Of a stretch of 64,000 bases of DNA, positions 41,587 through 52,072 are shown piece by piece. The translations under genes and the position numbers were made by a program. How positions within the stretch are numbered: the first letter of the stretch is position 1; the number at the start of each line of letters is the position of its first letter. Below the pieces are notes generated by a model. That model saw only the letters and a list, made by a program, of their open reading frames with translations, made no database searches and was not told the DNA's origin. The stretch covers positions 66,031 through 130,030 of the forward strand of contig DBXY01000064.1 of NCBI GenBank assembly GCA_002309765.1. Reading direction: 5' to 3'. Origin of the DNA: Verrucomicrobia bacterium UBA1200. GTDB taxonomy: Bacteria > Verrucomicrobiota > Kiritimatiellia > RFP12 > UBA1067.

Positions 41587-44500
41587 ATGAACGTGAGTGG
41601 AATGATTAAAAAAGCAACGAAGACTGTCACCGCCTCAATTGTGGCGTTTGCCGCTTTTGGGCTTGGAATTTCGGCCTTTGGTCAGACCGGGACTACGACC
41701 GGTGACATTTGCAGTATCGAGGCAAATTCCTTTTTTGTGGGTCGAACAGTAACGGCGCCAGGTACGCAAATTACTTTCACCATCCGTTTGGGTAATGCCG
41801 GATCATATCCGAGTGCCGTTTACTCGCTCCGCTATTTGGGCGATGGCACTGAATTTAATATGTACTACGATCGGTTGGCGCTCAAAATGTCCACCGGTGG
41901 TTGGGCATATCTTGACAGTGTCGAACCAGAAACTTCACCCGCAAACGGCCGGTACAACTGTAATTTTGTATATATCGTGCGCGAGGGTGATTTTGGTATG
42001 CCTTTAACCATTGCCGGCGAGGCTGGCAACTCGACCAACCCAGGAATGGGGTTTACCTGGAAAAACACCGCCAATTATAAAGTGACGGTGAAAGAAACCC
42101 CCAGCTCAACCGAGCGCGACGTGGTTTGGCGTTTTGGTGGCGGCGTATCGATGATGGACAAAGACGACTGGACAATGGCGATGTCGGATGTTAAGGTGCA
42201 AACCCTGAAGTTTAACGAAACCGAGGCCTACAGGGTAGCTTCCGGCGAAGAACTGATGTGCACCATTTCCCGTCAAGGTACTGCGTCCACCGACGAAGCG
42301 GTCGGTTTTGCGTTGTGGTCGAGCGACCCGTCCTCATTCGAGGTGGTTGGTGCCAACGAATCCGGTATTTATGCTACCAGCATTCCGTCGGGCGAATCGA
42401 CCGTTACCTTCTATATTCGCGGCAAATCGCCGGAAACTACAGCAAATCTCTGTTTGGGTTCTGTCTCGGGCCCGGATCCGGACGGCCGTATCAATTGGGT
42501 AAACAAAGTGGTTCAAGTAACCAAGGCCCCCGATCCGACCATTAAGGTTGTGTTGACCGGTGGCGGCACCGCCAACCAGATCAGCACCTACGAATCTGAC
42601 ACGGAATCCCACGAGTTGCGTGTCACCGCTACCGAGGCCCCGGCCACCAACGTTGTGGTCACCCTCACCGCGGATCCTAATTATATCCAGCTTTCTTCCA
42701 ACACCCTTACAATTCTGGCAGGCCAAAACGAGTCTGAAGATGTGGTAACCTTTTTGGTTCTTAACGAAACCACCACGGCCTATCCAAGCGGTGTAAAAAT
42801 TACCCCCGCCTGCACTGATTCCAAATATTTGGAATTCAAATCCGGTACGGTTATGGCGCAGAACCTTGCCCCGGTGATTGTCACCCCCACCACACTCAAC
42901 GACAGCGCCATCACGCTTACCGAAAAGATCATCACATATTCAGTGGCTGATGTCAGCGCGGATGACGCTGCAATTACCCTGCGTTGGAATTGGGGCGATT
43001 CGACCGAAGAAACCACAACTAATGGACGTAACGATGTTGCGAAACACACTTACACGGCGCCTGGCGACTATTTGGTTACCGTTTATCCTACTGACGGCAT
43101 CACTCCGGGCGAGCCGGTCCAGTTCCACATGATAGTTAAAAACCCGGTTGCAAAACCGGTCCTCAAACCGATATTGGTCAATCCTTCCGAGAAATATGAT
43201 GAAAACAACAAGGAAGGAGAAATTAAAGTTTCTGCGTCTGCCGCATATCCCGCCGGAGCGTTCAACTTCAAGTTGAAAGTCACCCAGGCTGATGCCGACC
43301 CTGCAATAACCAATCTGTATGTGGCGGCTGCCGAAAATCAAACGGTTTTGACGATGGGTGCTGACGCGACAGAAACCGAGACCGGAATTCCGTTCAAAGT
43401 GATCGACGGTACCTACGCAAGCTACCTCCAGGGTGTCAAGGTGGAAGTTGTCCCCGAAGATGAAACGGTGGCCACTTATTTCGATCTTCGCCCGTTGACC
43501 ATTTCGGTTAGGAACGTTTCTCCTACTATGGAGATTCCCACGGTCTATTCGTTCACGAACGCACTCGCATCGAATATCAAACAGACCATTCCGTTCCGCT
43601 TCTCTGAACCAGGGGCACAGGATCGTGATTCGTTAATCTCTATCTGGACGTTTAGCGGCGGAACCGTTGTTACCAACTATGGCGTTGAAGGGTCGGTAAC
43701 CAATACCTTCACCTCTAGCGGAGTTCAGACTCTGACGGTTAAGTGGGCCGATAAGGATGACATTCCTGACGACAACTGGCATACTTCCTACTTCAACCTT
43801 ACGATCGGCAATCCGCCGACCATCTCGATTGCTCCCGGGAGTATGTACATTTATGAAAATTCCACAGATGTGTATTCGTTGGAGGTGGAGTTATCCACTC
43901 CGTTTGACCGCGTAGTTCCGGTTACGTTGACCGTCACCCCGGCTACAAGCGCTGGTAACGGTTTCATGGAATTGTCACAAACCCAAATTTACATTGACGC
44001 GAACCAGCGTTATTATACGGTTAATCTCCGTCCCATTTTCGATGGTACGCCGATATCCGAAGGTGCGGGCTTTGTGGTAACCCCCTCCATCACACCCGGA
44101 GAATCCACTTCGGCAGCGGCAGCAGCGTTCTACTCCAATTTCCAGTCTGCCCGCATCAACATTAAAAACGTGGCGCCGGTGATCAATATGCCGAAAATGG
44201 CGGCGAACGCAACGGAGATTGCGTACACTGCATCGCAGAACATTGAGCGTAGCATCGCTTGGAGTGTTAGGGATGTTAGCAAAGATGCCCAAGGCATAAC
44301 GGTTCGTTTTGACTGGGGGGATGGATCCCCACCTTCTATTCTTCACCCTGAAGCACTTAACGGCGTCGCTTCCCATACTTGGGGCGGTTTTGACGTTTAC
44401 ACTGTCACCATGACCGTGACCGACAAGGATGGCGAGTATGACTGGGTACAGTTCTACGTTTCCGTCCAAGCGGCCCAAACCTTGATGGCCACGCCGGTCG

Positions 44501-47500
44501 GCCCGAATGTCTCTTCCAAATACTATGGGTTGACCTTTGGCGACGGGCTGGGTTACGGCACGATCGTTTCGCCTAACGCAGTCAGCACCAACTACATCAA
44601 CAACGTTTGGCGTTTCGTTTACGGTACTGGCGTGACCTCCGCCTCGCTAGAGGCGATTCCCGCCACCGTTTCCGACGACGAACGTAAGAACTTCTTCTAC
44701 GCTTGGGATGACTTTGGCGGCGGCCAGGTTGCCGAAGCGCTGCTTAACCCCACCATGTCCGACCCGATTTGCCTCTTCCCGTTGGGTGCCAACGACACCG
44801 GAGGCGTTTATCAGGTTCGCGCGATATTCAGCCGCGAATACCTTAAGGGCGATGGCAAAGGCGATATCAATGGCGACGGTATTCCGGATGATTACCAGTG
44901 CCCGACCACCGGCCACACCATCCGTGACGTCATTATGGCCGTCACCGGTACCGACCCTGATACCGATGTTTCTCTGTACGCGACCACCGGTTTGCGCACC
45001 ACGAACCCGGACGGCGATGTTTGGCCGATTGACCGCGGCGCGGCGGGCTTGACGGTTACCGACGAAAAGTGCGCTCCGTTCACTACGATTCAGGAGTTGC
45101 GCGGTACTGACGAAGAGTTGAACGATCCGATCACCGGGCGTACCGGTGACAATCTGATACTTGACGAGCCGGGTGCCAAAGAGGGTAGCGGCGGTGAAGA
45201 GCCGGTAACCCGCGGTTCCGACCCGATTGAGGAAGATACCGACGGCGATAGCATACCCGACGGTTACGAGTACTACTTCTGGCGCCGGGCAGCGATTGAC
45301 GGCTTAACCGGCAACCGCTACAACCCGCAGGATCCGGGTTCCTCGATTGTCATCGAGAACATTGAGATCCGTGACGCATTCAATCCGTTGGAAGCTTCCG
45401 CCTCCGGCCACGATACCGATGATGACGGACTTTCCGATCTTGAAGAGTTCTTGCTGGGCACCAACCCGATCAATTGGGATACCGATGGTGACGGCGCTCC
45501 TGACGGTTGGGAAGCGGCCCGCGGTTCCAATCCGCTCCGGGCTAACGGTTCCGATTCCAACCCGGATGGCGATTATATGGCGTATGCCTTGGTTGATCGT
45601 CATTTGATCACCGTTGAGTTGGATGGCGAAACCAAGACCTATCTTTACAAGGTGGGTGTCCTTACGAATATCGTGGAAGAGGTTATCACCAATGTTGTCG
45701 ACGACGTGGAAGAGATCGTCACCACCGTGACCACCAACGTCGTTGAAAACGGTACCCGTACGTACTACACTTGCTACTGGTACGGTGCGCCAGACACCGT
45801 GTTGGCACAGGGGCATCCGGTAACGGAGCTTGAGGTGCTGGGCGAAATCGACGAAGCCACCGGTGAAACCTATGGGCAGATTACCAGTAACATTTCGGTT
45901 GAAGCGGCAATCATGCACTTCCAGGTTTACCAGGAGTTCGGTTTCGAGCCGCAGGTTGCCTGGGGTAACACCAGAGTTGAGCACAACCGTGAATTCACCA
46001 CCGGTGACGAGTTCCTGCTCTGCAAGTTCATGATGAATGTGGTACAGAATGTCAATGCGGTAAACGCTCAAAACTGGCTGACGGTTACCACGCATCCGAG
46101 AACCCCGGACACCGATGCCAATCCTAACAATTATCCGCCTTATGACGGTATGCCTGACGGCTGGGAGTTGTATGTCTCCTGCGGTTCGACGGGAACAGAG
46201 ATGGTAATCAGCCCGTGGAGGGTTAACGACGGCCAGCATCCGGTGGAAGCTTTGTCGGTTGACACGGATGGAGACTTCCTCTCCAACAACCGCGAGTTTG
46301 CCGGTACGCTCTCCTCGGCGCAGTATAACAACGCCGACCTGTATCAGTCCAACGTTGCGGAACAGGATGCCGACAACGGCGACGATGATGATAACGGTAA
46401 CGGCAACATTACCATCGTGCGGCTGGATCGGGATGCGAACTGGATCAACAAGTTCTGGCCGACCGATCCTTGGACGCGTGACTCCGACGGCGACGGTTTG
46501 ACCGACTTCACCGAGCAGGCCTTCCAGTACGGCACTCCGGAATGGGACGGTGTTGTGCAATGCGTCCGCGGCGGCGGTTTGAACCCGAACTGGATGGATA
46601 CCGACCGCGATGCGCTGCCTGATGCTTGGGAATACAAGTTCATGGGTGTCGAGAAGGTTTCCGAAGTCACCGATAATACCTACATTGATGAAGGTATGGA
46701 CGGTACGCACGGACCGGCTAACTATGAACTCAATCAGCAGAACTTCCGTCGGGTCGGCATGGGCGATGCCTTCTCTTGGAGTGATCCTTGGGTGACCGGC
46801 GATGACAATATCCGCCGCCACATGGATTGGGATAACGACGGTTTGGAGAACTATCAGGAATATCTGGTGCACGCGATGCGCCACTTCCGGTATGATTACT
46901 CCGAAGGCCAGATGCCGATGGATTACGATAACTACTCGATTACGGCATTCTTCCATACCACCCGTGGCAGTTGGGATGAGGGCGGGTATTCCGCCATGTG
47001 GGATGCTTTGGTTGGTATGTTCCGTTCACCGGTTTACTTCTTGTTGCCGGATTGCGGTATACTTCCTGATTATGTCTCCACCGATCCGCAGAATCCCGAT
47101 ACCGACGGCGATGGAATGGACGACTACTACGAGTTGTTCCACGGTCTCAACCCGATTCTCGGCGAGCTGGATTTGGTTTCCGATGCGAATGGCGGCATGA
47201 TGGACGCCATATACGTCAATCCTTGGAATCCTGATGCGACGGGAGAGACTCCGCTGCCGATGGACTTCGTGAAGTATCCTTGGTTGGCGGGTCTTGACTA
47301 CGCCGATCCGGATGCCGACGGATTGTTGAACCTCGAAGAGCAGATTCAGGCCAACATGGCGCAGCCGGCGTCGTTGAACACCGACCCGTCGCCGTTGTGG
47401 ATGACGGATGTCACCTCGACCAACAGCTTGGTGTTGCGGTTCTACCGTCACGACCAGATGTTCTTCTGGGACATCCCGATGATGGTCATTGACACCAACT

Positions 47501-50500
47501 TCTACTATTACTCCTTCGAAATGAACGAAGGTTACGACACCGATAACGATGGCGTTTCTGATAAGAACGAATTGATCCAGAACGCCACCTCGATGTCCGA
47601 TCCGCAGGATCATGATGATGTGCTGCGCCGCCAGGCGTTGTGGTTCGATGGTGAGCAATCCGCTGCCACCACGGCAATCACTTACCACTATGACACCGCC
47701 ACCTTCAACAGCTACACGGTTGAACTCTGGGCGTATCCGGAGGACGTTTCCCGCGATCAGGTGTTGATTGAGCGTCCGGTGCTTTATCCGATGTCCGATG
47801 CCAGTACCACCGCCGAGGTGGTGCGGGTGAACTTCCGGATTGGTATCAGTGCCGACGGTAGAGTGTACGGCATGTACAACAACCATGGCTCGCATGACGA
47901 AGAGACCGGCGTGGTTTACGCCTACGGTCCGCAGATCGAGCAGAACGCTTGGACGCACATCGCGTTGAGTTTGGATGGAAGCGCCGGACAGTTGTTGCTA
48001 TACATCAACGGCGAGTTGCAGACCACCACGATTACCGAGTTGCCTGCCGCTAATGGCGTGATCAACCAGGTGCTGGATCCTGACAGCGCCACGTTGCCGG
48101 AAGCTGATCATTACATTGACGCGCCGGTGGTGTTGGGTGCTTCGCATTCGTATCCGAACTGGGAGCTGAACGAAGGTCCGGTTTGGGATGACTTCGCTAA
48201 CTTCTACGCTGGATATCTGGACGAAGTCCGCGTTTGGGACGGTGCCCGTTCCCGTCAGCAAATCCTCGAGAACTACCGCAAGCGGTTCTTGAAGGCTGAT
48301 GTCGAGGCGAACCGTGATGAGGTCCAGCGCTCGATCAAACTGGGCGGCTCCCGTATCAACAACGCGACGGTGGCCCTGCCTTCTGAGCTGGTTTACTGCT
48401 GGAACTTCGATAACCTATTTGCTGCCGATAGCGAAGATTCGGTTGCGGTGGTTCCTCGCGGGTTTGACTATGAGAACGCGCTCGTGAACCGTCCTGAAGG
48501 TTACGAAGTCGGATGGTGGTCGCAGTGGGAAACCAAGAGCGCCATCTATACTGACTACAGCTACATCCCGTGGATTGAGAACACCGTCGGCCACTTGGCC
48601 AAGTACGACGGCACGGTCTGGAATTCTCGTTACTGGAACCGTTGGTATGCCGGCGTTCGGCCGACCTACGGACCGTGGGAGTTCCCGAACAACAACAACC
48701 CGTACGGTTGGTATTATCTCAATGACCTCACCGACGGTTTGGCGTGGCAGGTGACGCTGGAGCATCCTGACCGTGACAACATCTCCTCTGAGATGAACGT
48801 CCAGAAAGCTGTGAACTTCGAGTACACCACCACCAGCGATTTGGTCCCGTTGGGCAACGCTTGGGCGAAACAGGTCGCGGTGATGTGGGATGACGGAACG
48901 CCGAGCAGCGTTTGGGCCGAAACCGGTACCGACTCTGATGCCGACGGTCTCCCGGATTGGTGGGAGGAAATGGTTGGCGAAGATTTGAGCTGGAACGACC
49001 TTTATCCGGATGGCAGCGGCATGACCGCGGGTGAGCGGTATATCCGCGACATCTCCAACGGTTACACCCAGAACAACAATCCGTCCGCCGCCGGTTGGGA
49101 TGAGTCCGCCTTGCGGGTGCAGTCTTCCGACGCTGACGACGACGGCATTCCTGACTGGTGGGAGAATCTGTACGGCCTGAAGAGCAACAGCGCTGAAGGC
49201 GAAAACGGGGCTAACGGCGACCCGGACGGCGATGGTTTGAGCAACTACGCTGAGTACCTCGTCAGCGAGGTGTACGCGATCGCCTCTATCAGCCCGGTAC
49301 AGTTCAAGAGCAATCCTGCTGCGATTGATTCCGATTACTTCATCAAGGTCGGTTCCACCTACTTGGGTTCGGTCTTTGCCGACCACGATATGATGGATGA
49401 CGCTTGGGAAGACCAGTACAACCTCTCTGCGGTCAGCCGCTACATCTACGACTCCTTCCAGGATGCGGATGAGGACGGTTGGTCGAACTGGTCTGAGAAC
49501 CGCTACGGAACCCATTCGCTTCGCAGCGATCCCACCCGCCAGAGCCGGACCAATCCGGACGGCGAGAAGGTTTGGGAGTTGCCGATCCCGACGGTCAAGG
49601 TCACCGCGCAGTATCTTGGCGCGAACAAGGCCGGAAATGTCGTGGTTAAGGCTTGGAGTGATCCTGAGATGAATGATATTCCGGACGCGGTCTGGACTCT
49701 GCCCGGCGACGAAGCAATCCACGAAATGGACGTTAACATCGGTTACTGGGCGAAGGACAAAGTCATCCAGGGTTACTTGGGGCCGGGATCGGTGCTGGCC
49801 GGTACGGTAGAGTTCAATATGAACGACTACACCACCGTGTACGTGGCGCAGGATTCGACCAACGCTACTGAAAACGCCACTGAAGAGGCCGATCATGTCT
49901 TTGCGGTAGACGTGGCGAACTTCCCGAACGATACCGGTACGCTCTACATGTACGAGAACGGTCGTCCGAATCTCGATTATCCGGTCGGGTCGATCGACTA
50001 CACCTCGGGCAAGTACGAACTTGATCTCTCGGTGTGGACTGGTTCGGTTTACGCTGACACCAATGAAGTGGTCACCGCTTCTCCGACCAACTCCTTCATA
50101 ACGGCCAGCTATCAGTACGCACTGACCGAGGACTTCCCGAAGACCTTCTACCTGACTCAGGCAGATCCTTCTACGGCGGCGGTCCCGAGCCGCGGTCACC
50201 TCAAAGAGGGCCTCAACTACTTCATGGCCTTCATTGACCTCAGCGGCGATGGCAACTGGAACGTGAACGAGCCGTTCGCGATTTCCGAAACCTTTGCCAC
50301 TGACATTGGCTGGGATCTCAACAAGGTCAACTTTGATCTGCGCGATAATATCGATGGCGGATTGCGCTTCTCGATCAACGGTTCCACCTCTGACGATTCG
50401 GTCTGGGGTCAGTCTGCCGGCACGGACAATGGCGGTGGAGAAGGGGCTGCGATTAAAAATACTCGCGTCCGGGTGTACCGCACCCAGATCAACACCTTCT

Positions 50501-51975
50501 CCAACGGCGTGCGTCGGGTGGTGCTCGACAAGGTGCTTACCGGTGGTCGTGACTCCATCCACGAGGGTGACTTCCTCGCCGAGGGTGATTTTGGGTTCGA
50601 TTGGGGATTCCCGGGATCGACCTATACGCCATCCTTCGCGGTTTACGAGGTGTATCTGGAGCGTGACGCTGACATAACCTCCACCAACGTGGTTGCGAGT
50701 TATGTGTTCACTAACCGGTTCGAGACGGCCCAGGCCATTCCGACCGTGGTTTACCCGCGTGGTGCTTATGTGTACTCCGCGCGTCCGACCTTCAAGTGGG
50801 CGATGCCGGAAAATTACACCGCATTCAATATTCAGGTGCGTAAGGCGGGTACCACGTCAACGCTGTTGACCTCTGGAATTACCCGTGCCCCGATGCGGAC
50901 GCAAGACGGCGTTTCGGTCTGGACCGCACCTTGGTACGCTGGTAAAGACCTGGACAGCAATGCCGTGTACGAGTGGCGCGTCTGCGCGTTGAACTCCAAG
51001 TTCACCACCAGCGGAAACTGGTCCACTTGGTACAGGTTCCGTCTTGACACTGCCGCGCCGACCGATGAAACTGCGGTATCCGCCGGTTACGGCGCGATTC
51101 AGGCCAAAGTCAAGTACTATGGTCCGGTCAAGGCCCTCAGCGGTTTGGTGCATGTCTGCGCTTACGACAACGCAGCCTTCGTGGGTGATCCGGAAGCGGA
51201 AATCATCCTTGGTACCGCCGAGACGACATTGCTTACCTCCACGGAAGAGAAAGCGGTTAACGCTCAGCTCAACGGTCTGTTGCCGAGCCGTACGGCGGGT
51301 AAGTATTACGTGATGGCCTACATCGACCAGAACGGCAACGGAGTCCGCGACAGTTGGGAGTCTTGGGGTTATGCCAGCCACTACGGCATGAGCGTAACTG
51401 AAATGTACGACCCGTTGACGGTAACCGTCAACGCCTCGAACGATCCTGAGGTCGTCGAGATCCATATCGAGGACACCGACACCGACCAGGACTGGTTCCC
51501 TGATTCGTGGGAGTACACAAAGAATCCGTCCAACGCAAACTTCTTGGACGCGACTGCTCCCAACACGTCGAACGCGGCTGACACGGAGATTAACCCGTAT
51601 CTGGCCAGCGGCAAGATCACGCTGACGCAGTTTGTTGCGATCAACACCTTGCTCAACCTCGACCTGAATACCACTTCGGGTTCGATGGTCACCGACGAAA
51701 ACACCGGAATCTCGGTACTGATCACCGCGTTGCGCTTCAACAACGATGGTGCGCCGGAAGTGGGTGTGAGCGTTGCGAAGACGGGTGCCCAGACCTTGGG
51801 TTACCAGACGGTTGAGGTGGTGTTGGAGTACACCGAGTCGCTCACCAACCCGAACTGGGTCAAGGTCGAATCCGACACCAGCAAAGTGCCCGTCAACGGT
51901 GCAGGGACTACCATCACCGGCGCGGAGAGCATGTCCGGCAAGTCCGGCTTCTTCCGGTTGCGCGTGGTCAAATAG
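41587..51975 (+). CDS. Giant exported surface protein with PKD, thrombospondin type 3 and LamG-like domains
   Basis: 3462 residues. After a signal peptide (MIKKATKTVTASIVAFAAFGLGISAFG) come beta-rich repeats with PKD-like units near 451-505 (WNWGDSTEETTTNG), 668-726 and 888-954 (RFDWGDGSPPS). At least a dozen DxDxDG calcium-binding repeats lie in 1217-1990 and 2449-2640 (DTDGDGAPDGWEAARGSNPL, DADDDGIPDWWENLYGL). A LamG/concanavalin-like domain spans about 2040-2222 (YTVELWAYPEDV, WTHIALSLDGSAGQLLLYIN, YLDEVRVWDGARS). An FN3-like unit is near 3055-3158, and the end is KSGFFRLRVVK. A surface adhesin or structural role is inferred. The ATG at 41587 has GAGGAG 7 bases upstream. The terminator is at 51997-52038. 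Confidence 0.9.
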   Translation: MNVSGMIKKATKTVTASIVAFAAFGLGISAFGQTGTTTGDICSIEANSFFVGRTVTAPGTQITFTIRLGNAGSYPSAVYSLRYLGDGTEFNMYYDRLALKMSTGGWAYLDSVEPETSPANGRYNCNFVYIVREGDFGMPLTIAGEAGNSTNPGMGFTWKNTANYKVTVKETPSSTERDVVWRFGGGVSMMDKDDWTMAMSDVKVQTLKFNETEAYRVASGEELMCTISRQGTASTDEAVGFALWSSDPSSFEVVGANESGIYATSIPSGESTVTFYIRGKSPETTANLCLGSVSGPDPDGRINWVNKVVQVTKAPDPTIKVVLTGGGTANQISTYESDTESHELRVTATEAPATNVVVTLTADPNYIQLSSNTLTILAGQNESEDVVTFLVLNETTTAYPSGVKITPACTDSKYLEFKSGTVMAQNLAPVIVTPTTLNDSAITLTEKIITYSVADVSADDAAITLRWNWGDSTEETTTNGRNDVAKHTYTAPGDYLVTVYPTDGITPGEPVQFHMIVKNPVAKPVLKPILVNPSEKYDENNKEGEIKVSASAAYPAGAFNFKLKVTQADADPAITNLYVAAAENQTVLTMGADATETETGIPFKVIDGTYASYLQGVKVEVVPEDETVATYFDLRPLTISVRNVSPTMEIPTVYSFTNALASNIKQTIPFRFSEPGAQDRDSLISIWTFSGGTVVTNYGVEGSVTNTFTSSGVQTLTVKWADKDDIPDDNWHTSYFNLTIGNPPTISIAPGSMYIYENSTDVYSLEVELSTPFDRVVPVTLTVTPATSAGNGFMELSQTQIYIDANQRYYTVNLRPIFDGTPISEGAGFVVTPSITPGESTSAAAAAFYSNFQSARINIKNVAPVINMPKMAANATEIAYTASQNIERSIAWSVRDVSKDAQGITVRFDWGDGSPPSILHPEALNGVASHTWGGFDVYTVTMTVTDKDGEYDWVQFYVSVQAAQTLMATPVGPNVSSKYYGLTFGDGLGYGTIVSPNAVSTNYINNVWRFVYGTGVTSASLEAIPATVSDDERKNFFYAWDDFGGGQVAEALLNPTMSDPICLFPLGANDTGGVYQVRAIFSREYLKGDGKGDINGDGIPDDYQCPTTGHTIRDVIMAVTGTDPDTDVSLYATTGLRTTNPDGDVWPIDRGAAGLTVTDEKCAPFTTIQELRGTDEELNDPITGRTGDNLILDEPGAKEGSGGEEPVTRGSDPIEEDTDGDSIPDGYEYYFWRRAAIDGLTGNRYNPQDPGSSIVIENIEIRDAFNPLEASASGHDTDDDGLSDLEEFLLGTNPINWDTDGDGAPDGWEAARGSNPLRANGSDSNPDGDYMAYALVDRHLITVELDGETKTYLYKVGVLTNIVEEVITNVVDDVEEIVTTVTTNVVENGTRTYYTCYWYGAPDTVLAQGHPVTELEVLGEIDEATGETYGQITSNISVEAAIMHFQVYQEFGFEPQVAWGNTRVEHNREFTTGDEFLLCKFMMNVVQNVNAVNAQNWLTVTTHPRTPDTDANPNNYPPYDGMPDGWELYVSCGSTGTEMVISPWRVNDGQHPVEALSVDTDGDFLSNNREFAGTLSSAQYNNADLYQSNVAEQDADNGDDDDNGNGNITIVRLDRDANWINKFWPTDPWTRDSDGDGLTDFTEQAFQYGTPEWDGVVQCVRGGGLNPNWMDTDRDALPDAWEYKFMGVEKVSEVTDNTYIDEGMDGTHGPANYELNQQNFRRVGMGDAFSWSDPWVTGDDNIRRHMDWDNDGLENYQEYLVHAMRHFRYDYSEGQMPMDYDNYSITAFFHTTRGSWDEGGYSAMWDALVGMFRSPVYFLLPDCGILPDYVSTDPQNPDTDGDGMDDYYELFHGLNPILGELDLVSDANGGMMDAIYVNPWNPDATGETPLPMDFVKYPWLAGLDYADPDADGLLNLEEQIQANMAQPASLNTDPSPLWMTDVTSTNSLVLRFYRHDQMFFWDIPMMVIDTNFYYYSFEMNEGYDTDNDGVSDKNELIQNATSMSDPQDHDDVLRRQALWFDGEQSAATTAITYHYDTATFNSYTVELWAYPEDVSRDQVLIERPVLYPMSDASTTAEVVRVNFRIGISADGRVYGMYNNHGSHDEETGVVYAYGPQIEQNAWTHIALSLDGSAGQLLLYINGELQTTTITELPAANGVINQVLDPDSATLPEADHYIDAPVVLGASHSYPNWELNEGPVWDDFANFYAGYLDEVRVWDGARSRQQILENYRKRFLKADVEANRDEVQRSIKLGGSRINNATVALPSELVYCWNFDNLFAADSEDSVAVVPRGFDYENALVNRPEGYEVGWWSQWETKSAIYTDYSYIPWIENTVGHLAKYDGTVWNSRYWNRWYAGVRPTYGPWEFPNNNNPYGWYYLNDLTDGLAWQVTLEHPDRDNISSEMNVQKAVNFEYTTTSDLVPLGNAWAKQVAVMWDDGTPSSVWAETGTDSDADGLPDWWEEMVGEDLSWNDLYPDGSGMTAGERYIRDISNGYTQNNNPSAAGWDESALRVQSSDADDDGIPDWWENLYGLKSNSAEGENGANGDPDGDGLSNYAEYLVSEVYAIASISPVQFKSNPAAIDSDYFIKVGSTYLGSVFADHDMMDDAWEDQYNLSAVSRYIYDSFQDADEDGWSNWSENRYGTHSLRSDPTRQSRTNPDGEKVWELPIPTVKVTAQYLGANKAGNVVVKAWSDPEMNDIPDAVWTLPGDEAIHEMDVNIGYWAKDKVIQGYLGPGSVLAGTVEFNMNDYTTVYVAQDSTNATENATEEADHVFAVDVANFPNDTGTLYMYENGRPNLDYPVGSIDYTSGKYELDLSVWTGSVYADTNEVVTASPTNSFITASYQYALTEDFPKTFYLTQADPSTAAVPSRGHLKEGLNYFMAFIDLSGDGNWNVNEPFAISETFATDIGWDLNKVNFDLRDNIDGGLRFSINGSTSDDSVWGQSAGTDNGGGEGAAIKNTRVRVYRTQINTFSNGVRRVVLDKVLTGGRDSIHEGDFLAEGDFGFDWGFPGSTYTPSFAVYEVYLERDADITSTNVVASYVFTNRFETAQAIPTVVYPRGAYVYSARPTFKWAMPENYTAFNIQVRKAGTTSTLLTSGITRAPMRTQDGVSVWTAPWYAGKDLDSNAVYEWRVCALNSKFTTSGNWSTWYRFRLDTAAPTDETAVSAGYGAIQAKVKYYGPVKALSGLVHVCAYDNAAFVGDPEAEIILGTAETTLLTSTEEKAVNAQLNGLLPSRTAGKYYVMAYIDQNGNGVRDSWESWGYASHYGMSVTEMYDPLTVTVNASNDPEVVEIHIEDTDTDQDWFPDSWEYTKNPSNANFLDATAPNTSNAADTEINPYLASGKITLTQFVAINTLLNLDLNTTSGSMVTDENTGISVLITALRFNNDGAPEVGVSVAKTGAQTLGYQTVEVVLEYTESLTNPNWVKVESDTSKVPVNGAGTTITGAESMSGKSGFFRLRVVK

Positions 51976-51996
51976 CCGGTGCTGACCGTAGTTGAA

Positions 51997-52038
51997 TAGG
52001 GGCCACCTTCCTTAAAAAGGTGGGCGGCCCCTAATTTT
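51997..52038 (+). terminator. Terminator after the giant surface protein gene
   Basis: TAGGGGCC (51997-52004) pairs with GGCCCCTA (52026-52033), with inner ACCTT/AAGGT, followed by ATTTT. The T-run is short. Confidence 0.6.
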
Positions 52039-52072
52039 AAAGGTATTGCGGTGGCAGGTAGTTGGAGGCAGC

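Noticed and set aside
45304..46956. 550-codon minus-strand open frame inside the giant gene
   Set aside because: Same reason: it mirrors the DxDxDG repeat codons and shows no start signals.
45230..47600. Regularly spaced similar short DNA repeats that could suggest a CRISPR array
   Set aside because: They are coding repeats (calcium-binding DxDxDG units) of variable spacing within one open frame, with no conserved palindromic repeat or cas genes.
48415..50562. 715-codon minus-strand open frame inside the giant surface protein gene
   Set aside because: Shadow of a strongly codon-biased gene; its translation is low in Lys with repeated Val/Arg/Ile patterns and no recognisable domain.
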